Shown in pieces: positions 50,221-62,838 of a DNA stretch of 64,000 nucleotides. The position numbers and the translations under genes are program-made. Under the pieces are notes generated by a model. The model was not told the DNA's origin, searched no databases, and worked only from the letters and a program-made list of their open reading frames with translations. This stretch comes from Icerya purchasi (taxonomy: Eukaryota > Arthropoda > Insecta > Hemiptera > Monophlebidae): the NCBI GenBank assembly GCA_039619475.1, contig CM077116.1, positions 100,299,164-100,363,163 on the forward strand, written 5' to 3'. The stretch's first letter is position 1, and the number at the start of each line of letters is the position of its first letter.

Positions 50221-51250
50221 GTGACATTGACATGTAGTAAACGTTTTCATCACTTTTGACTAATTATAACCAATTTTCCAACATTTCTCATAATTTTCTT
50301 ACATTTTAATACTTTTACACCGTTTTAGTTAATTTTTGCTATTTAATGCCATTTTTCCAGTGTTTTTACCACCTTTCACACAATTTTCATCATTCTTTCA
50401 ATATCTTTGTTAGGTTTCTTCTTACAACTCATTACCATTTCGATCGTCATTATTGATATCCATCATTATTTATGCTTTCAATCCTTCTGCTTCATCTATG
50501 CACACATACAGCTTAGCAATCGCCACAGCCATTGAACACTGTAGAACCGCAATCGCGATCTCCATTTGATTATTGGGATTTAAAAGTCACATCTTTGAGC
50601 GCTTGATCTAATGCATCAACATGATCTTTGTATTCGCCCACCCACTGTTGGAGGTTCCACTTGATATCTTCAACAGACTATCATACAGTCGTTTAATAAG
50701 AGAATCCGTAATACCCGAGACATTTACTTAACGTTTTCCCAACACATTCACAGACCTACCCTGTACACTAAGGAAATCTTTAAACATCTCTGTAACCATT
50801 CCTTTTAAGCTGGTGGGAGCAAGGGACTCCTATAAACGTTTGTCAATCAACACTTCATTGTTCATTGCCCTGGTTTCACTCGCCATTACACAGTCATGTA
50901 ATAAACATTTTCTTCTTGTACAATTTTCTTATGCTTTAACACTATTACAACATTTTTCCTCATTTCTAACTAATTGTAACCAATTTTCCACTAATTCTTA
51001 GCACGTTCTTCTATTTTAGGACCTTTTTTGCGCTATTTTTTCATCAATTTATATTATTTCACATCGTTTTTTCTGATGTTTTTAGTGCCTTTCACACAAT
51101 TTTACTAATTATCTTCGATTATTTCTTAACATGTTCTTCCATTTTAGGACCTTTTTGCGCTGTTTTTTCATCAATTTATAATATTTTCCATCATTTTTTC
51201 TAGTGTTTTAGTACCTTTCACACAATTTTACTCAATTTTTTCACCATCTT
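50220..51250. repeat. Degenerate direct repeats flanking block C
   Basis: Segments such as ccaattttccaac, acctttcacacaattttact and ttaggacctttttgcgct recur at about 50235-50400, 50890-51110 and 51120-51245. Two units are 128 bp apart (gttcttc at 51005 and 51133). They lie on both sides of decayed coding block C. Mirror at 54922-55952. Confidence 0.55.
50470..50886 (-). pseudogene. Arm coding block C, decayed, left copy
   Basis: Mirror of 55286-55702; see there. Minus-strand start MASETRAMNNEVLIDK near 50886, with four in-frame stops and a frame change. Confidence 0.45.
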
Positions 51251-51490
51251 TGAAGATTTTTTCATTTATCTCATACATTATATGTCTGAATTTGACGATA
51301 GCTTTCCTTTTAAGTACATTTTATAATTCGATATAATGATAGATAATAACGAAAGATCTAATTCAATTTTGTTTAAAATTTATTCAATAATTTTTATGAC
51401 ATTCATCATAATCAATAAAAATGATCATTGCTTCAATGCTAAATTATATCAGTTAATTATTAAATATTCATAATATACAGCATAAAAAGA

Positions 51491-52712
51491 TTAATTTAAC
51501 TGATTATATCCTTCTTCTACCAACTTTTCTTGTATCATCCAAATTCCAGCATCTACATCAGTATTTTCCAATTGTTTAGATGTGTGTAGTATCAATAATC
51601 ATTCAACCACTTCATTAGGTTAGTCAGAATAAATTTATAAGAGGATCTTCAAGATATACTTTGTGACAAGTGCTATAAGTATGTTTCTTTTTTTGTTTCA
51701 CCAGGATAAACTTTTATACTATGTATGTTAGATTGAAATGGAGAACATATTTTTTTCTGTATTTAGGAAGTGGAGTTCCCTTTAATACACCAGTAACACA
51801 TACATGAGATCCAGTAAATTCCAGTATTTGTTCATATAGTGCTAAATCATTATTTGTATATATATTCTTATCAACATTCATTTCCATCAGTAAATGAATC
51901 AAACCTTCCGTGTAAGGAAATTTGGTTAGAGTTCTTCCTTTTCCAAAATAAATTTCATCACATTCACAATTCCATAGAAACTGGTCTTGATCTCATCATA
52001 TACTCATGAGTATTAGCATTATATAGTATTCAATATACTTGATCATTTATACAGATTCATCACCAGATATTTAAAATAGATCCATTTCACATATATTAAT
52101 AGACTTATATCCAGACTTATTATCACTATTGTTCATAATCTTCTTAATTTTCATCATTATTTTCATAATCATCTTTCTTACTGACACAAGAAAGTTTGTG
52201 ACGTTTTACTATTGCCATATCACTTATTCCATCAGAATCCTTTTTCATCGTTTTAGATATTTGTATTGTTTCCAGAATATCCAACATATGTTTTGTATCA
52301 GGTTCAAACACATCAGATGAATTATTTGTAATGGATTTCCAGAACTATATTTGCATTATATTTTTCATTATATCACTATACATTCTTTCCCTCTCACTTT
52401 TAAGACATGGTTCAGTATTTATTCCATTATTATTAATATTAAACATCACTTTACTCGTTGGCATCATTATTACATGTAATTTAAAAGTTCATCAAAACTC
52501 ACATATAAATCTTCTCTATATACACATTTCAGCATCTATTTTGTTCATAGAGATTTCATGATTATTCGTCAACAGTAATTTATAGAAAGTTTTTTTAATG
52601 GCTTAAAGAAATATTCAGTTCTATCATTCTTATTATATACATAATGTATTTCAAACTGTTCCCTAAATATTATATTCATGAAACAAATCTTTATAACAAC
52701 TATAATAAAATT
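51491..52712 (-). pseudogene. Arm coding block D, decayed, left copy
   Basis: Mirror of 53460-54681; see there. The hydrophobic plus-strand frames at 52129-52561 are antisense shadows of it. Confidence 0.45.
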
Positions 52713-53027
52713 GATGTGATTTAAGCTGAAAATAAGGTATTTTGCAGTAAAATCGTGGTTTTTGCATTTTAGGTGCTAATATTTTTGAGGTAAAATGGTA
52801 TTTTCCCTTTAAAATTTGATGTTTTGTCAAAATATTGATATTTTAGTCCTAAATGATGTAATTTCTGCATGAAGAGTACTTTTTAGCCTGAGCTGTATAC
52901 TTCTTGATGTGGTATTCCATTCATTGTGAAGCTATGTTTGAACGGGTTCATGTCTAGTTATGGGAGGTTTACAGAACTTTTCTACTGTATCAGTTATAGT
53001 AGAATGGTTGTTGTATGTTAGTGAGAT

Positions 53028-53144
53028 GATGGTGTTTGATTGTGAATAATAAATATGGGTAAGAGATGGAGTGTGTCCCTTTCAGAAATCTAAAAACCCC
53101 AAATTTTTTATTATGTACCTCTTTTTGGGGTTTTTAGATTTCTT
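53028..53144. other. Asymmetric centre of the palindrome
   Basis: The 117 bp between the arms. A 20-bp inverted repeat (53084-53103 with 53124-53143, agaaatctaaaaaccccaaa and complement) surrounds a 20-nt loop (53104-53123). Its axis (53113.5) differs from that of the arms (53086). The 56 bases at 53028-53083 have no counterpart on the right, where a single T (53144) stands. Confidence 0.9.
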
Positions 53145-53459
53145 ATCTCACTAACATACAACAACCATTCTACTATAACTGATACAGTAGAAAAGTTCTG
53201 TAAACCTCCCATAACTAGACATGAACCCGTTCAAACATAGCTTCACAATGAATGGAATACCACATCAAGAAGTATACAGCTCAGGCTAAAAAGTACTCTT
53301 CATGCAGAAATTACATCATTTAGGACTAAAATATCAATATTTTGACAAAACATCAAATTTTAAAGGGAAAATACCATTTTACCTCAAAAATATTAGCACC
53401 TAAAATGCAAAAACCACGATTTTACTGCAAAATACCTTATTTTCAGCTTAAATCACATC

Positions 53460-54681
53460 AATTTTATTATAGTTGTTATAAAGATTTGTTTCATGAATAT
53501 AATATTTAGGGAACAGTTTGAAATACATTATGTATATAATAAGAATGATAGAACTGAATATTTCTTTAAGCCATTAAAAAAACTTTCTATAAATTACTGT
53601 TGACGAATAATCATGAAATCTCTATGAACAAAATAGATGCTGAAATGTGTATATAGAGAAGATTTATATGTGAGTTTTGATGAACTTTTAAATTACATGT
53701 AATAATGATGCCAACGAGTAAAGTGATGTTTAATATTAATAATAATGGAATAAATACTGAACCATGTCTTAAAAGTGAGAGGGAAAGAATGTATAGTGAT
53801 ATAATGAAAAATATAATGCAAATATAGTTCTGGAAATCCATTACAAATAATTCATCTGATGTGTTTGAACCTGATACAAAACATATGTTGGATATTCTGG
53901 AAACAATACAAATATCTAAAACGATGAAAAAGGATTCTGATGGAATAAGTGATATGGCAATAGTAAAACGTCACAAACTTTCTTGTGTCAGTAAGAAAGA
54001 TGATTATGAAAATAATGATGAAAATTAAGAAGATTATGAACAATAGTGATAATAAGTCTGGATATAAGTCTATTAATATATGTGAAATGGATCTATTTTA
54101 AATATCTGGTGATGAATCTGTATAAATGATCAAGTATATTGAATACTATATAATGCTAATACTCATGAGTATATGATGAGATCAAGACCAGTTTCTATGG
54201 AATTGTGAATGTGATGAAATTTATTTTGGAAAAGGAAGAACTCTAACCAAATTTCCTTACACGGAAGGTTTGATTCATTTACTGATGGAAATGAATGTTG
54301 ATAAGAATATATATACAAATAATGATTTAGCACTATATGAACAAATACTGGAATTTACTGGATCTCATGTATGTGTTACTGGTGTATTAAAGGGAACTCC
54401 ACTTCCTAAATACAGAAAAAAATATGTTCTCCATTTCAATCTAACATACATAGTATAAAAGTTTATCCTGGTGAAACAAAAAAAGAAACATACTTATAGC
54501 ACTTGTCACAAAGTATATCTTGAAGATCCTCTTATAAATTTATTCTGACTAACCTAATGAAGTGGTTGAATGATTATTGATACTACACACATCTAAACAA
54601 TTGGAAAATACTGATGTAGATGCTGGAATTTGGATGATACAAGAAAAGTTGGTAGAAGAAGGATATAATCAGTTAAATTAA
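53460..54681 (+). pseudogene. Arm coding block D, decayed, right copy
   Basis: A chain of plus-strand frames with coding-like residues. 53499-53603 reads REQFEIHYVYNKNDRTEYFF. 53705-54028 starts MMPTSKVMFNINNN with one internal TAG at 53825 and later VFEPDTKHMLDILETIQISK. 54180-54458 reads CECDEIYFGKGRTLTKFPYT, then GSHVCVTGVLKGTPLPKYRK. A C-terminal piece DAGIWMIQEKLVEEGYNQLN ends at the stop 54679-54681. Stops and frameshifts separate the pieces, so the gene is dead. Hydrophilic composition and Asp/Glu/Lys usage argue for former coding. No family is recognised. Confidence 0.5.
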
Positions 54682-54921
54682 TCTTTTTATGCTGTATATT
54701 ATGAATATTTAATAATTAACTGATATAATTTAGCATTGAAGCAATGATCATTTTTATTGATTATGATGAATGTCATAAAAATTATTGAATAAATTTTAAA
54801 CAAAATTGAATTAGATCTTTCGTTATTATCTATCATTATATCGAATTATAAAATGTACTTAAAAGGAAAGCTATCGTCAAATTCAGACATATAATGTATG
54901 AGATAAATGAAAAAATCTTCA

Positions 54922-55952
54922 AAGATGGTGAAAAAATTGAGTAAAATTGTGTGAAAGGTACTAAAACACTAGAAAAAATGATGGAAAATATTATAAATTG
55001 ATGAAAAAACAGCGCAAAAAGGTCCTAAAATGGAAGAACATGTTAAGAAATAATCGAAGATAATTAGTAAAATTGTGTGAAAGGCACTAAAAACATCAGA
55101 AAAAACGATGTGAAATAATATAAATTGATGAAAAAATAGCGCAAAAAAGGTCCTAAAATAGAAGAACGTGCTAAGAATTAGTGGAAAATTGGTTACAATT
55201 AGTTAGAAATGAGGAAAAATGTTGTAATAGTGTTAAAGCATAAGAAAATTGTACAAGAAGAAAATGTTTATTACATGACTGTGTAATGGCGAGTGAAACC
55301 AGGGCAATGAACAATGAAGTGTTGATTGACAAACGTTTATAGGAGTCCCTTGCTCCCACCAGCTTAAAAGGAATGGTTACAGAGATGTTTAAAGATTTCC
55401 TTAGTGTACAGGGTAGGTCTGTGAATGTGTTGGGAAAACGTTAAGTAAATGTCTCGGGTATTACGGATTCTCTTATTAAACGACTGTATGATAGTCTGTT
55501 GAAGATATCAAGTGGAACCTCCAACAGTGGGTGGGCGAATACAAAGATCATGTTGATGCATTAGATCAAGCGCTCAAAGATGTGACTTTTAAATCCCAAT
55601 AATCAAATGGAGATCGCGATTGCGGTTCTACAGTGTTCAATGGCTGTGGCGATTGCTAAGCTGTATGTGTGCATAGATGAAGCAGAAGGATTGAAAGCAT
55701 AAATAATGATGGATATCAATAATGACGATCGAAATGGTAATGAGTTGTAAGAAGAAACCTAACAAAGATATTGAAAGAATGATGAAAATTGTGTGAAAGG
55801 TGGTAAAAACACTGGAAAAATGGCATTAAATAGCAAAAATTAACTAAAACGGTGTAAAAGTATTAAAATGTAAGAAAATTATGAGAAATGTTGGAAAATT
55901 GGTTATAATTAGTCAAAAGTGATGAAAACGTTTACTACATGTCAATGTCACT
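54922..55952. repeat. Degenerate direct repeats flanking block C, right copy
   Basis: Mirror of 50220-51250, here read as gtgtgaaaggtactaaaaac and tggaaaattggttacaatta words. Confidence 0.55.
55286..55702 (+). pseudogene. Arm coding block C, decayed, right copy
   Basis: Frame from ATG 55286: MASETRAMNNEVLIDKRL, stop, ESLAPTSLKGMVTEMFKDFL, stop, SGITDSLIKRLYDSL. A shifted frame gives VEDIKWNLQQWVGEYKDHVD, and the first frame then returns with MEIAIAVLQCSMAVAIAKLY up to the TAA at 55700-55702. Four in-frame stops and two frame changes make it a pseudogene. It is less AT-rich than its surroundings, which supports former coding. The protein was probably small and helical; no family is recognised. 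It sits between degenerate direct repeats, on the strand pointing away from the axis. Confidence 0.45.
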
Positions 55953-58478
55953 GCTTTTACATCTAAAATACTGTAAAGGTATAACTCAATGTCTAAGTTG
56001 TGAGGGTAATGTGATTATTCATTGTTCACCTCTTTATCATACACATATCAAACATAACAAAATATATATTTTTATCTCTCTCCTTCTATAACTATATCTG
56101 TACCTGTGTTCACGCTTGAACGGATGTTTTCTACTAACACACTCATATATTTTACATGCATGTATACTCACCCACAATCACATATCATCTCGCATATACA
56201 ATGACAATTTCAGCATGCGTCTCTCTCTTTATAATCATGAATTCTAAACATAGTCATCATCCTACATTTCAAAAATAATAGTATGAGGGAAATTTAAAGA
56301 AAAAATGTAAAATAAATCATCTTGAAACAATGCAAAGGGTAAGATAATAACTTTGCTAGCATGAATGTATATTTAGACTAATTTCATAACGTTGAATTGA
56401 ACGATAATGGTGTATAGCATAAAAGGAATGGAATGAAGGATTAATTATGATTAAAATTATGTTGTTGTTTTGTATGACTTTGCAAATAATGATAATATGG
56501 AAAAAAATTATGTATGATTGGAAAAACTGTATGAGAGAATAATTGATTTTAGGTAATAAAATAGTATACTTCGACTAATTTTAAAACATGTTGTAGGATT
56601 TTTTCAGAAATGTACAAAAAGAATATAAAGATTAATTGATATATTAATTTTAATAGCATGAACATATATTTAGAATAATTTCGTGTTATATCATTAATTT
56701 TTGAAGTTTGTTAGCATGAGGGAAAAAGAGTGATTGCTTCGGTATGAGTAAAACGAACAAAGTGTTTTCATAGGTTAGTGATTATATAGAAGAAAAGATT
56801 ATGTATGATCGGCTTTGATATTGAAAAAATACTATGCTTGGACTAATTTAAAAAAAATGCCTGATAGGTTATTGGAGGCGTACAGTGTACACATTCATAG
56901 ATGCCGTGATTCTATTGCTTTTGTCATGTATGGGAAATAAAAAAAATTAAAAACACTACTACAATTTCATGATGGTAAAAAAAAAAAATGAAGAAAAAAT
57001 TAATTCATGATGTAATTACAAGGAGTAACTTCGTCATGCATGTTTACAATAATATGTTTTCTATAGGTTAGCTACTTGTGAATTAAGGAAAAATTTAAAT
57101 GATAAAAAATAATATGTATGGTAGATTAAAAAAAAATAATATGTTTGATGTGAAAATGAGTTAATGCCCTGTACAGAGATGTTTGATTTTTTGGAAATGA
57201 CAAAATATACTTAATTTGATTCTAAAATAATTATGCATGATTTGAAATTTGGAAATAAATCACCTTGGAAGAATGGAGCAAAGAGAATTTTTCTACAATT
57301 TTAGGAAAACTATGTTATGATAAGTACCAATGAAAGAGATGTTTTCATGGTAATGAAGCGAGTAGTGTCTGCAGGCTATAAATGTGTGCACGACATATTA
57401 CAAAAGATTTGAAAAAAATGTTTGTGTAATGAACGAATAAAAATATACCTGGGTTAATTTAATAACACAGAGCAAAAATATTATAGTGTTGGCGACGTTA
57501 GTAATGTATGTTCAGAGGTCTTGACAGTGAGGTGCGAGCAGTAATAGTAGCGAGAATGAATGAAAAAGAAAATAATATTAATATTCTTTTAGTCAACCCT
57601 TTTTATGTTTGATGTGATAATTGTTCACGTATAGAAGCATGTATCTTCGACGTTTTTTATAATCAAGCTGTTGCTCTCGAGAATATATCTCTCACTCGCA
57701 CATTGTAACCCTGATCAGCTTGTGCTAGCTCGTTTTTTCTTTGAACATGCTGTGTCTCGTAAACTACTAGGTTTTCTACCTGTTGTTCTATTGATCAACA
57801 CACCTCATAGACGATCTCGTATATACCTCGAAAAATACTTATGAAATAAAAAAAATATTAAGTAACATGTGAACTTAATACATATTTTTTATAAAAATGT
57901 GATTATAAAAGATTTTAAAAAATTTGAGAGAACTCTCCAGGTCTTAGGTTGAGTCTTACAAATTAATGAAAACTCACACAGTTCCAGAAATACTTGATGT
58001 ACATGAAAAACTTGAACAGTTAGATTCGTTTGTTATAGAAAGAATCAAAAATATAATTTTTTAATCTAAAAAGATGTGAACAAATTATGTGGGATTATAT
58101 TCGAAAATTAGACAATAATTATATATACACTTTACACAACTGGTTCAGATTTTTGTAATATTCATCATTACCAGTACTTTAAGTTAAGAGGGGGAAAGAG
58201 AGATATAGAAATAATTAAATAAACGGAATTGAAAAGGAGTGTAAAAAGATGAAAAATAAATAGGAAAAATATATATAATAGAACGAAACATATTGAGGGG
58301 GGAAAATATACACAAATATATACAAACAAAATTTTCATATGTATAAAAATATATTTACAAAATGATTAACAAAACATAAAAAACGAACGAGCGGATGATT
58401 GGGGAAAAATATATACATTAATATACAAAATATATACAAATATACACAAAATTGTTAAACGATTGAAATAATGAATTT
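55953..58478. other. Right-arm spacer (mirror of 47694-50219)
   Basis: AT-rich; contains the mirror of the small coding-like block at 57666-57832 (minus strand). Nothing else was seen. Confidence 0.5.
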
Positions 58479-58985
58479 TTAATTCACGCGAATTGTATAT
58501 TGACAATCGATACAATCTTTTACTTTCATACAATTTCGAGTACTCTGTTGCAATGTATCATTATCGATATAATATTCTTCATCATGCTCATGCTCGTAAC
58601 ATGGTAGAAGTGATTTTATCGTAACATCCTGTTTTAATCTATCTGGTAGAAATGTATAAATGTCTCCAACACAACTTGGAAATAATGTAATTATCATTTC
58701 TTTGGTGGCTATAATGAACAACTGTCTTAAATCATTTATATTGAGATTAATCATAAGCTTCAGCGGATGGATAACATGATCGTACCAGGCCTTCATCACC
58801 ATAACGTTTTTCACTGCACAATGAAAACTAACATTCTCATTAAGATGTTTACAGGTTATCAAATTGCTTATACCAAAATACTCTTCATATAGATTCTCAA
58901 TACTATATAGTCGAAAGACTTGATCCATATTAACGATTTCATAGTCTAAGTCACGCAACAATTCAGACTTTTCATTAAGTTCCAT
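58479..58985 (-). pseudogene. Arm coding block A, second frame, right copy
   Basis: Translated sequence identical to 47187-47693. Confidence 0.5.
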
Positions 58986-58995
58986 TAGTGTAAGT

Positions 58996-59499
58996 TTAGC
59001 ATATACTGTTAAAATATATATGCGAGCTCTCGGTTTTTTGGGACAATATTGTGAATATATTGCGTGCCATGAATATTTCTTCCCGACAGGGAAATAATGA
59101 AGGGTTTTTCAAGTAATGACTCATCGAAGAACATTGTAAATGCGGCATTTTTGATGCATGCCATGCTCTGCTTGGCTTACACAGTATATGCAAACACTTC
59201 CCGCCAGACATATCAATCATTGCTAGTTTAGTTACTTGAAAATCATAATCACAATCTATATGGATGCTGATATCTACAAAATATTCCGATATATCTGCTT
59301 GTTCTAATAATAATACAGGATCAATGTTATTACGTACAAAAGATTTTGATTCTTCTGCTGTATAACCATAATCTAATTGCGGTGTTGGAGGTGGTGAAGT
59401 TGTATGCGAGACAATATCACTCGAAAATGAATTCTGAATAAATTTGGCGTCCTTAATTGATTTTGAGTTGCTGCTTACATTAACTATATTAGCGTTCAT
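58996..59499 (-). pseudogene. Arm coding block A, first frame, right copy
   Basis: Translated sequence identical to 46673-47176, including the frame break before the next segment. Confidence 0.5.
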
Positions 59500-61030
59500 G
59501 ATTGAATAATATGTATTTCAAACTTTTCACTAAAAAAAAAGACAGAGAAAAAGAAAGAGAAAAAGAAAAGATAAAAGACAGAAAAAAAATGATAGAGAAA
59601 AAAAGAGAAAAAACGTAGGAAATTATTTTCTTTAACGTTGACGTAAATTTTTTAATAATGCGTGAACACAGATTTGAGAAAATACACATGTTTAACATAA
59701 AACTAATACTGACTGCTTGAATGATTCCGTTCGATAGTCTATCTCATTAGCTACCTTTGAATCGGTTGTGGCAGTGGAAATGTTACGTCAGAAAAATGTT
59801 GTTCTGTTGGAGAAAGCTGATATATTTGTATACGAACAAAGTAATCGAGGACTTTGAGTGTATGCGCATATGTATGTGAGGGAGTGTGAAAAATATTCTT
59901 GTACCGAATAATGGTAAATAGTGTGCGAGCAATGTACAAGTGGTCTTGAAGGTATGCGAGTCATGCAGGTAAAGGTTGTTGCGACGACGAGATATATACC
60001 TGCAGAGGTTATCAATTTTTGGAAAAGAGGAATTGATGTTTGAAACAATAATGTCTTGAAACGATTGATGATGTTGATGAGTTTATTAAATAAAAAAATT
60101 ATGTTTGTAGCGAAACGATTAATATTAAAAATAATTGTGATGTTGATAAACACTTTTTATTGATCGGAGATTTTTCCTTCTCGAAAGGCTAAAATTATTT
60201 TGACAATGTTAAGTGTATATGATGATATGACTGTGTAGGAAAAAGTAATACCAGTACAAAAAATAAAGATCGTTAATAAAAAATTAAACATATAGAACTG
60301 CATGTGGTGCGTATGCGAGACCAGTGTGATATGCTATTGTGGCTAACATTGAAAAATGTTCATGATCAGTAGGGAAATTCGTGATAGAAGATATGTGTGT
60401 GGGAATGTATGGTACGCTTTCGAGTGAACCATTGATTAATTTTTAGAATCGATAAAATAAATAAAGATTACGAAAGATCGGTAATTTTATCAGGGAGGGG
60501 CGGAGGTAGAAAGAATGAATTTTTAGGATTGAAAAAAAAAAATGAAAAAAATATTCGAATCAATTTTTGAAGAACTTGTAATAGAGTAACGAATAATGTA
60601 GAAGGTTAGTGTGCTTTCACAACAGTCTGGATGTCTGTTCGGATTCATTTTTAAAACCTCAGAAAACATACAGAAATACTTACAGACTGAAAATAATCGT
60701 AATGAGAAAAATAATAAAATATACTTTGACTAATTTTGAAAAAAAGTGGTAACGCGAACGAATGACACGTGCGCATTCATTGAGGGGCGAGACATCGATA
60801 GATTTATTTTTAGAACCGGGGAAAACATACATAAATACTTACGGATGGAAAAGTAATCGTAAGTGAAAAAAATAATAAATATACCTAGACTAATTCTATA
60901 ATACTTAGGCTTGGAAAAATTATTATGAACGATAGGGAAACTATCGAGAGCAGAGTGTGCACGGGATCGAATGGTTCGCTTTTGCAGTGGCTAACGCTAT
61001 GGTAGATGTAAGCATGTGATCTGTCAGTGC

Positions 61031-61357
61031 TAGTGATGTGCGATTTCGAAATGTTTTTACAATCGAAACAATCAACAATCGTCAAAAAAAAAAAACAATC
61101 AAATGATTTTCATTCGAATGATTTTGATTCGAATGAGTTTGATTCGAATGATTTTAATTTGAATGTTTTTGATTCGAATGATTTTAATTTGAATGATTTT
61201 GATTCGAATGATTTTAATTCGAATGATTGTTGTGAATATGAATGAATTATTCGAATGAAATAACATTTCGAATGCAACTGTGAAACAATCGAATGCATTC
61301 GAAGTTATCGAACAATCGAATAATTCGAATGAAACATTTCGAAGTTGCCCATCACTA
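61031..61357 (-). mobile_element. hAT-type MITE copy 2, right-arm copy
   Basis: Inverted duplicate of 44815-45141, including both target duplications. It was carried along by the palindrome rather than inserted independently. Confidence 0.85.
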
Positions 61358-61596
61358 GTCAGTGCGCTTTTGTAATGATCGGAGAATAAGGAAAAATTTT
61401 TGGAACCGTAGAAAATGAGAAATATACTTAGACTAATTTTATAATACTTACGGGTGGAAAAATAAACGTAAGTGAGAAAAAATAATAAATATACTTGCAC
61501 TAATTCTATAATACTTAGGCTTTGAAAAATTATTATGAACGATAGGGAAACTATCGAGAGCAGATTGTGCACGGGATCGAATGGTTCACTTTCGAA

Positions 61597-61975
61597 ACAA
61601 TTAGCAATCGTCAAAAAAAACAACAATCGAATGATTTTGATTCGAATGATTTTGATTCGAATGATTTTGATTCGAATGATTTTAATTCGAATGATTTTGA
61701 TTCGAATGATTTTGGTTCAAATGATTTTAATTCGAATGATTTTGATTCGAATGATTTTGATTCAAATGATTTTGATTCGAATGATTTTGATTCAAATGAT
61801 TTTGATTCGAATGATTTTGATTCAAATGATTTTAATTCGAATGATTGTTGTGAATACGAATGATTTATATGAATGAAATAACATTTCGAATGCAACTGTG
61901 GAACAATCGAATGCATTCGAAGTTGTCGAACAATCGAATAATTTGAATGAAACATTTCGAAGTTGCCCATCACTA
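61597..61975 (-). mobile_element. hAT-type MITE copy 1, right-arm copy
   Basis: Inverted duplicate of 44197-44575, again without its second terminus. Confidence 0.7.
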
Positions 61976-62838
61976 GTCAGTACACTTTTGTAACGATCGG
62001 AGAATAAAGAATAATTTTTGGAACCATAGAAAATGAGAAATATACTTAGACTAATTTTATAATACTTATGGATGGAAAAAGAATCGTAATGAGAAAAATA
62101 ATAAAATATACTTGGACTAATTTTATAATACTTAGGCTTCGGAAAAAATATTATGAACAATAGGGAAACTATCGAGAGCAGAGTGTGTGCAGGATCGAAT
62201 GGTATGCTTTTGCAACGGCTAATGTTATGATAGAAATAAGCATGTGATTTGACAGTACACTTTTGCAATGATCGGAGAATAAGGAAAAAATTTTTGGAAC
62301 CGTAGAAATTGAATAAATATATTTTGACTTATTTTATAATACTTAGGCTCCGGAAAAAATATTATGAACGATAGGGAAACTAATGAGAGCAGAATGTGCG
62401 TGGGATCGGACGGTGCGCATTCATTGAGGGGCGAGACATCGATGGATTTATTTTTAGAACCGGGGAAAACATACATAAATACTTACGGACGGAATAAATA
62501 AAATAAAAAATATGTTTGAATGATAAAAGGTGGTCGATCGGAGCTTGGTTTCTGGCTATAAATTTTATTCTTAGGCTAATTTTTAAATGCTCCAAATTAT
62601 TGGAGATGCGTGGGGACCGCATGGAGGAATTTGGGGGAAATTTGGTGAACCACAAAGAAACTTGGATGAATTTGCACTGTTGGAACAAAAAAAATTTGGT
62701 TACTTTTGCTTCCCAAATAAAATACATATGTTAGTTTCTGCGAGCGGATCGTGTTTTCAGATGCGACACTAGCGCTCCTACATTTTCTGGTGGAGAAAAA
62801 TGGAACTATGTGCCAAAGTCCCTAAAAATAAGCTACTC

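Larger units (their letters stand above)
43334..53027 (+). repeat. Left arm of a giant palindrome (9,694 bp)
   Basis: Every base compared pairs with its inverted partner at 106,172 minus position. I compared the two ends directly, and every open frame in the left arm has an identical partner in the right arm at exactly mirrored coordinates, so there are no length differences. Only two mismatches were seen, 43352/62820 and 43383/62789, both near the outer end. Homology stops abruptly at 43334. The arm holds a satellite-like array, two hAT-type MITEs and several broken coding blocks. Confidence 0.95.
53145..62838 (-). repeat. Right arm of the giant palindrome (9,694 bp)
   Basis: Inverted copy of 43334-53027. 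Ends at gctactc (62832-62838), beyond which right and left sequences are unrelated position by position. All features of the left arm recur here at 106,172 minus position. Confidence 0.95.

Noticed and set aside
52129..52561. Hydrophobic frames near the axis as membrane proteins
   Set aside because: They are antisense to block D, whose hydrophilic frames explain the stretch better; T-rich DNA gives Phe/Ile-rich shadows.
57635..57844. 69-codon frame antisense to the small coding block at 57666-57832
   Set aside because: It overlaps a frame with more coding-like residues on the other strand and has no start codon; the strand remains open.
43334..62838. The palindrome as a Polinton/Maverick or a polydnavirus segment
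   Set aside because: No polymerase, integrase, capsid or other hallmark gene is visible, and the terminal repeats and gene content do not fit either class.
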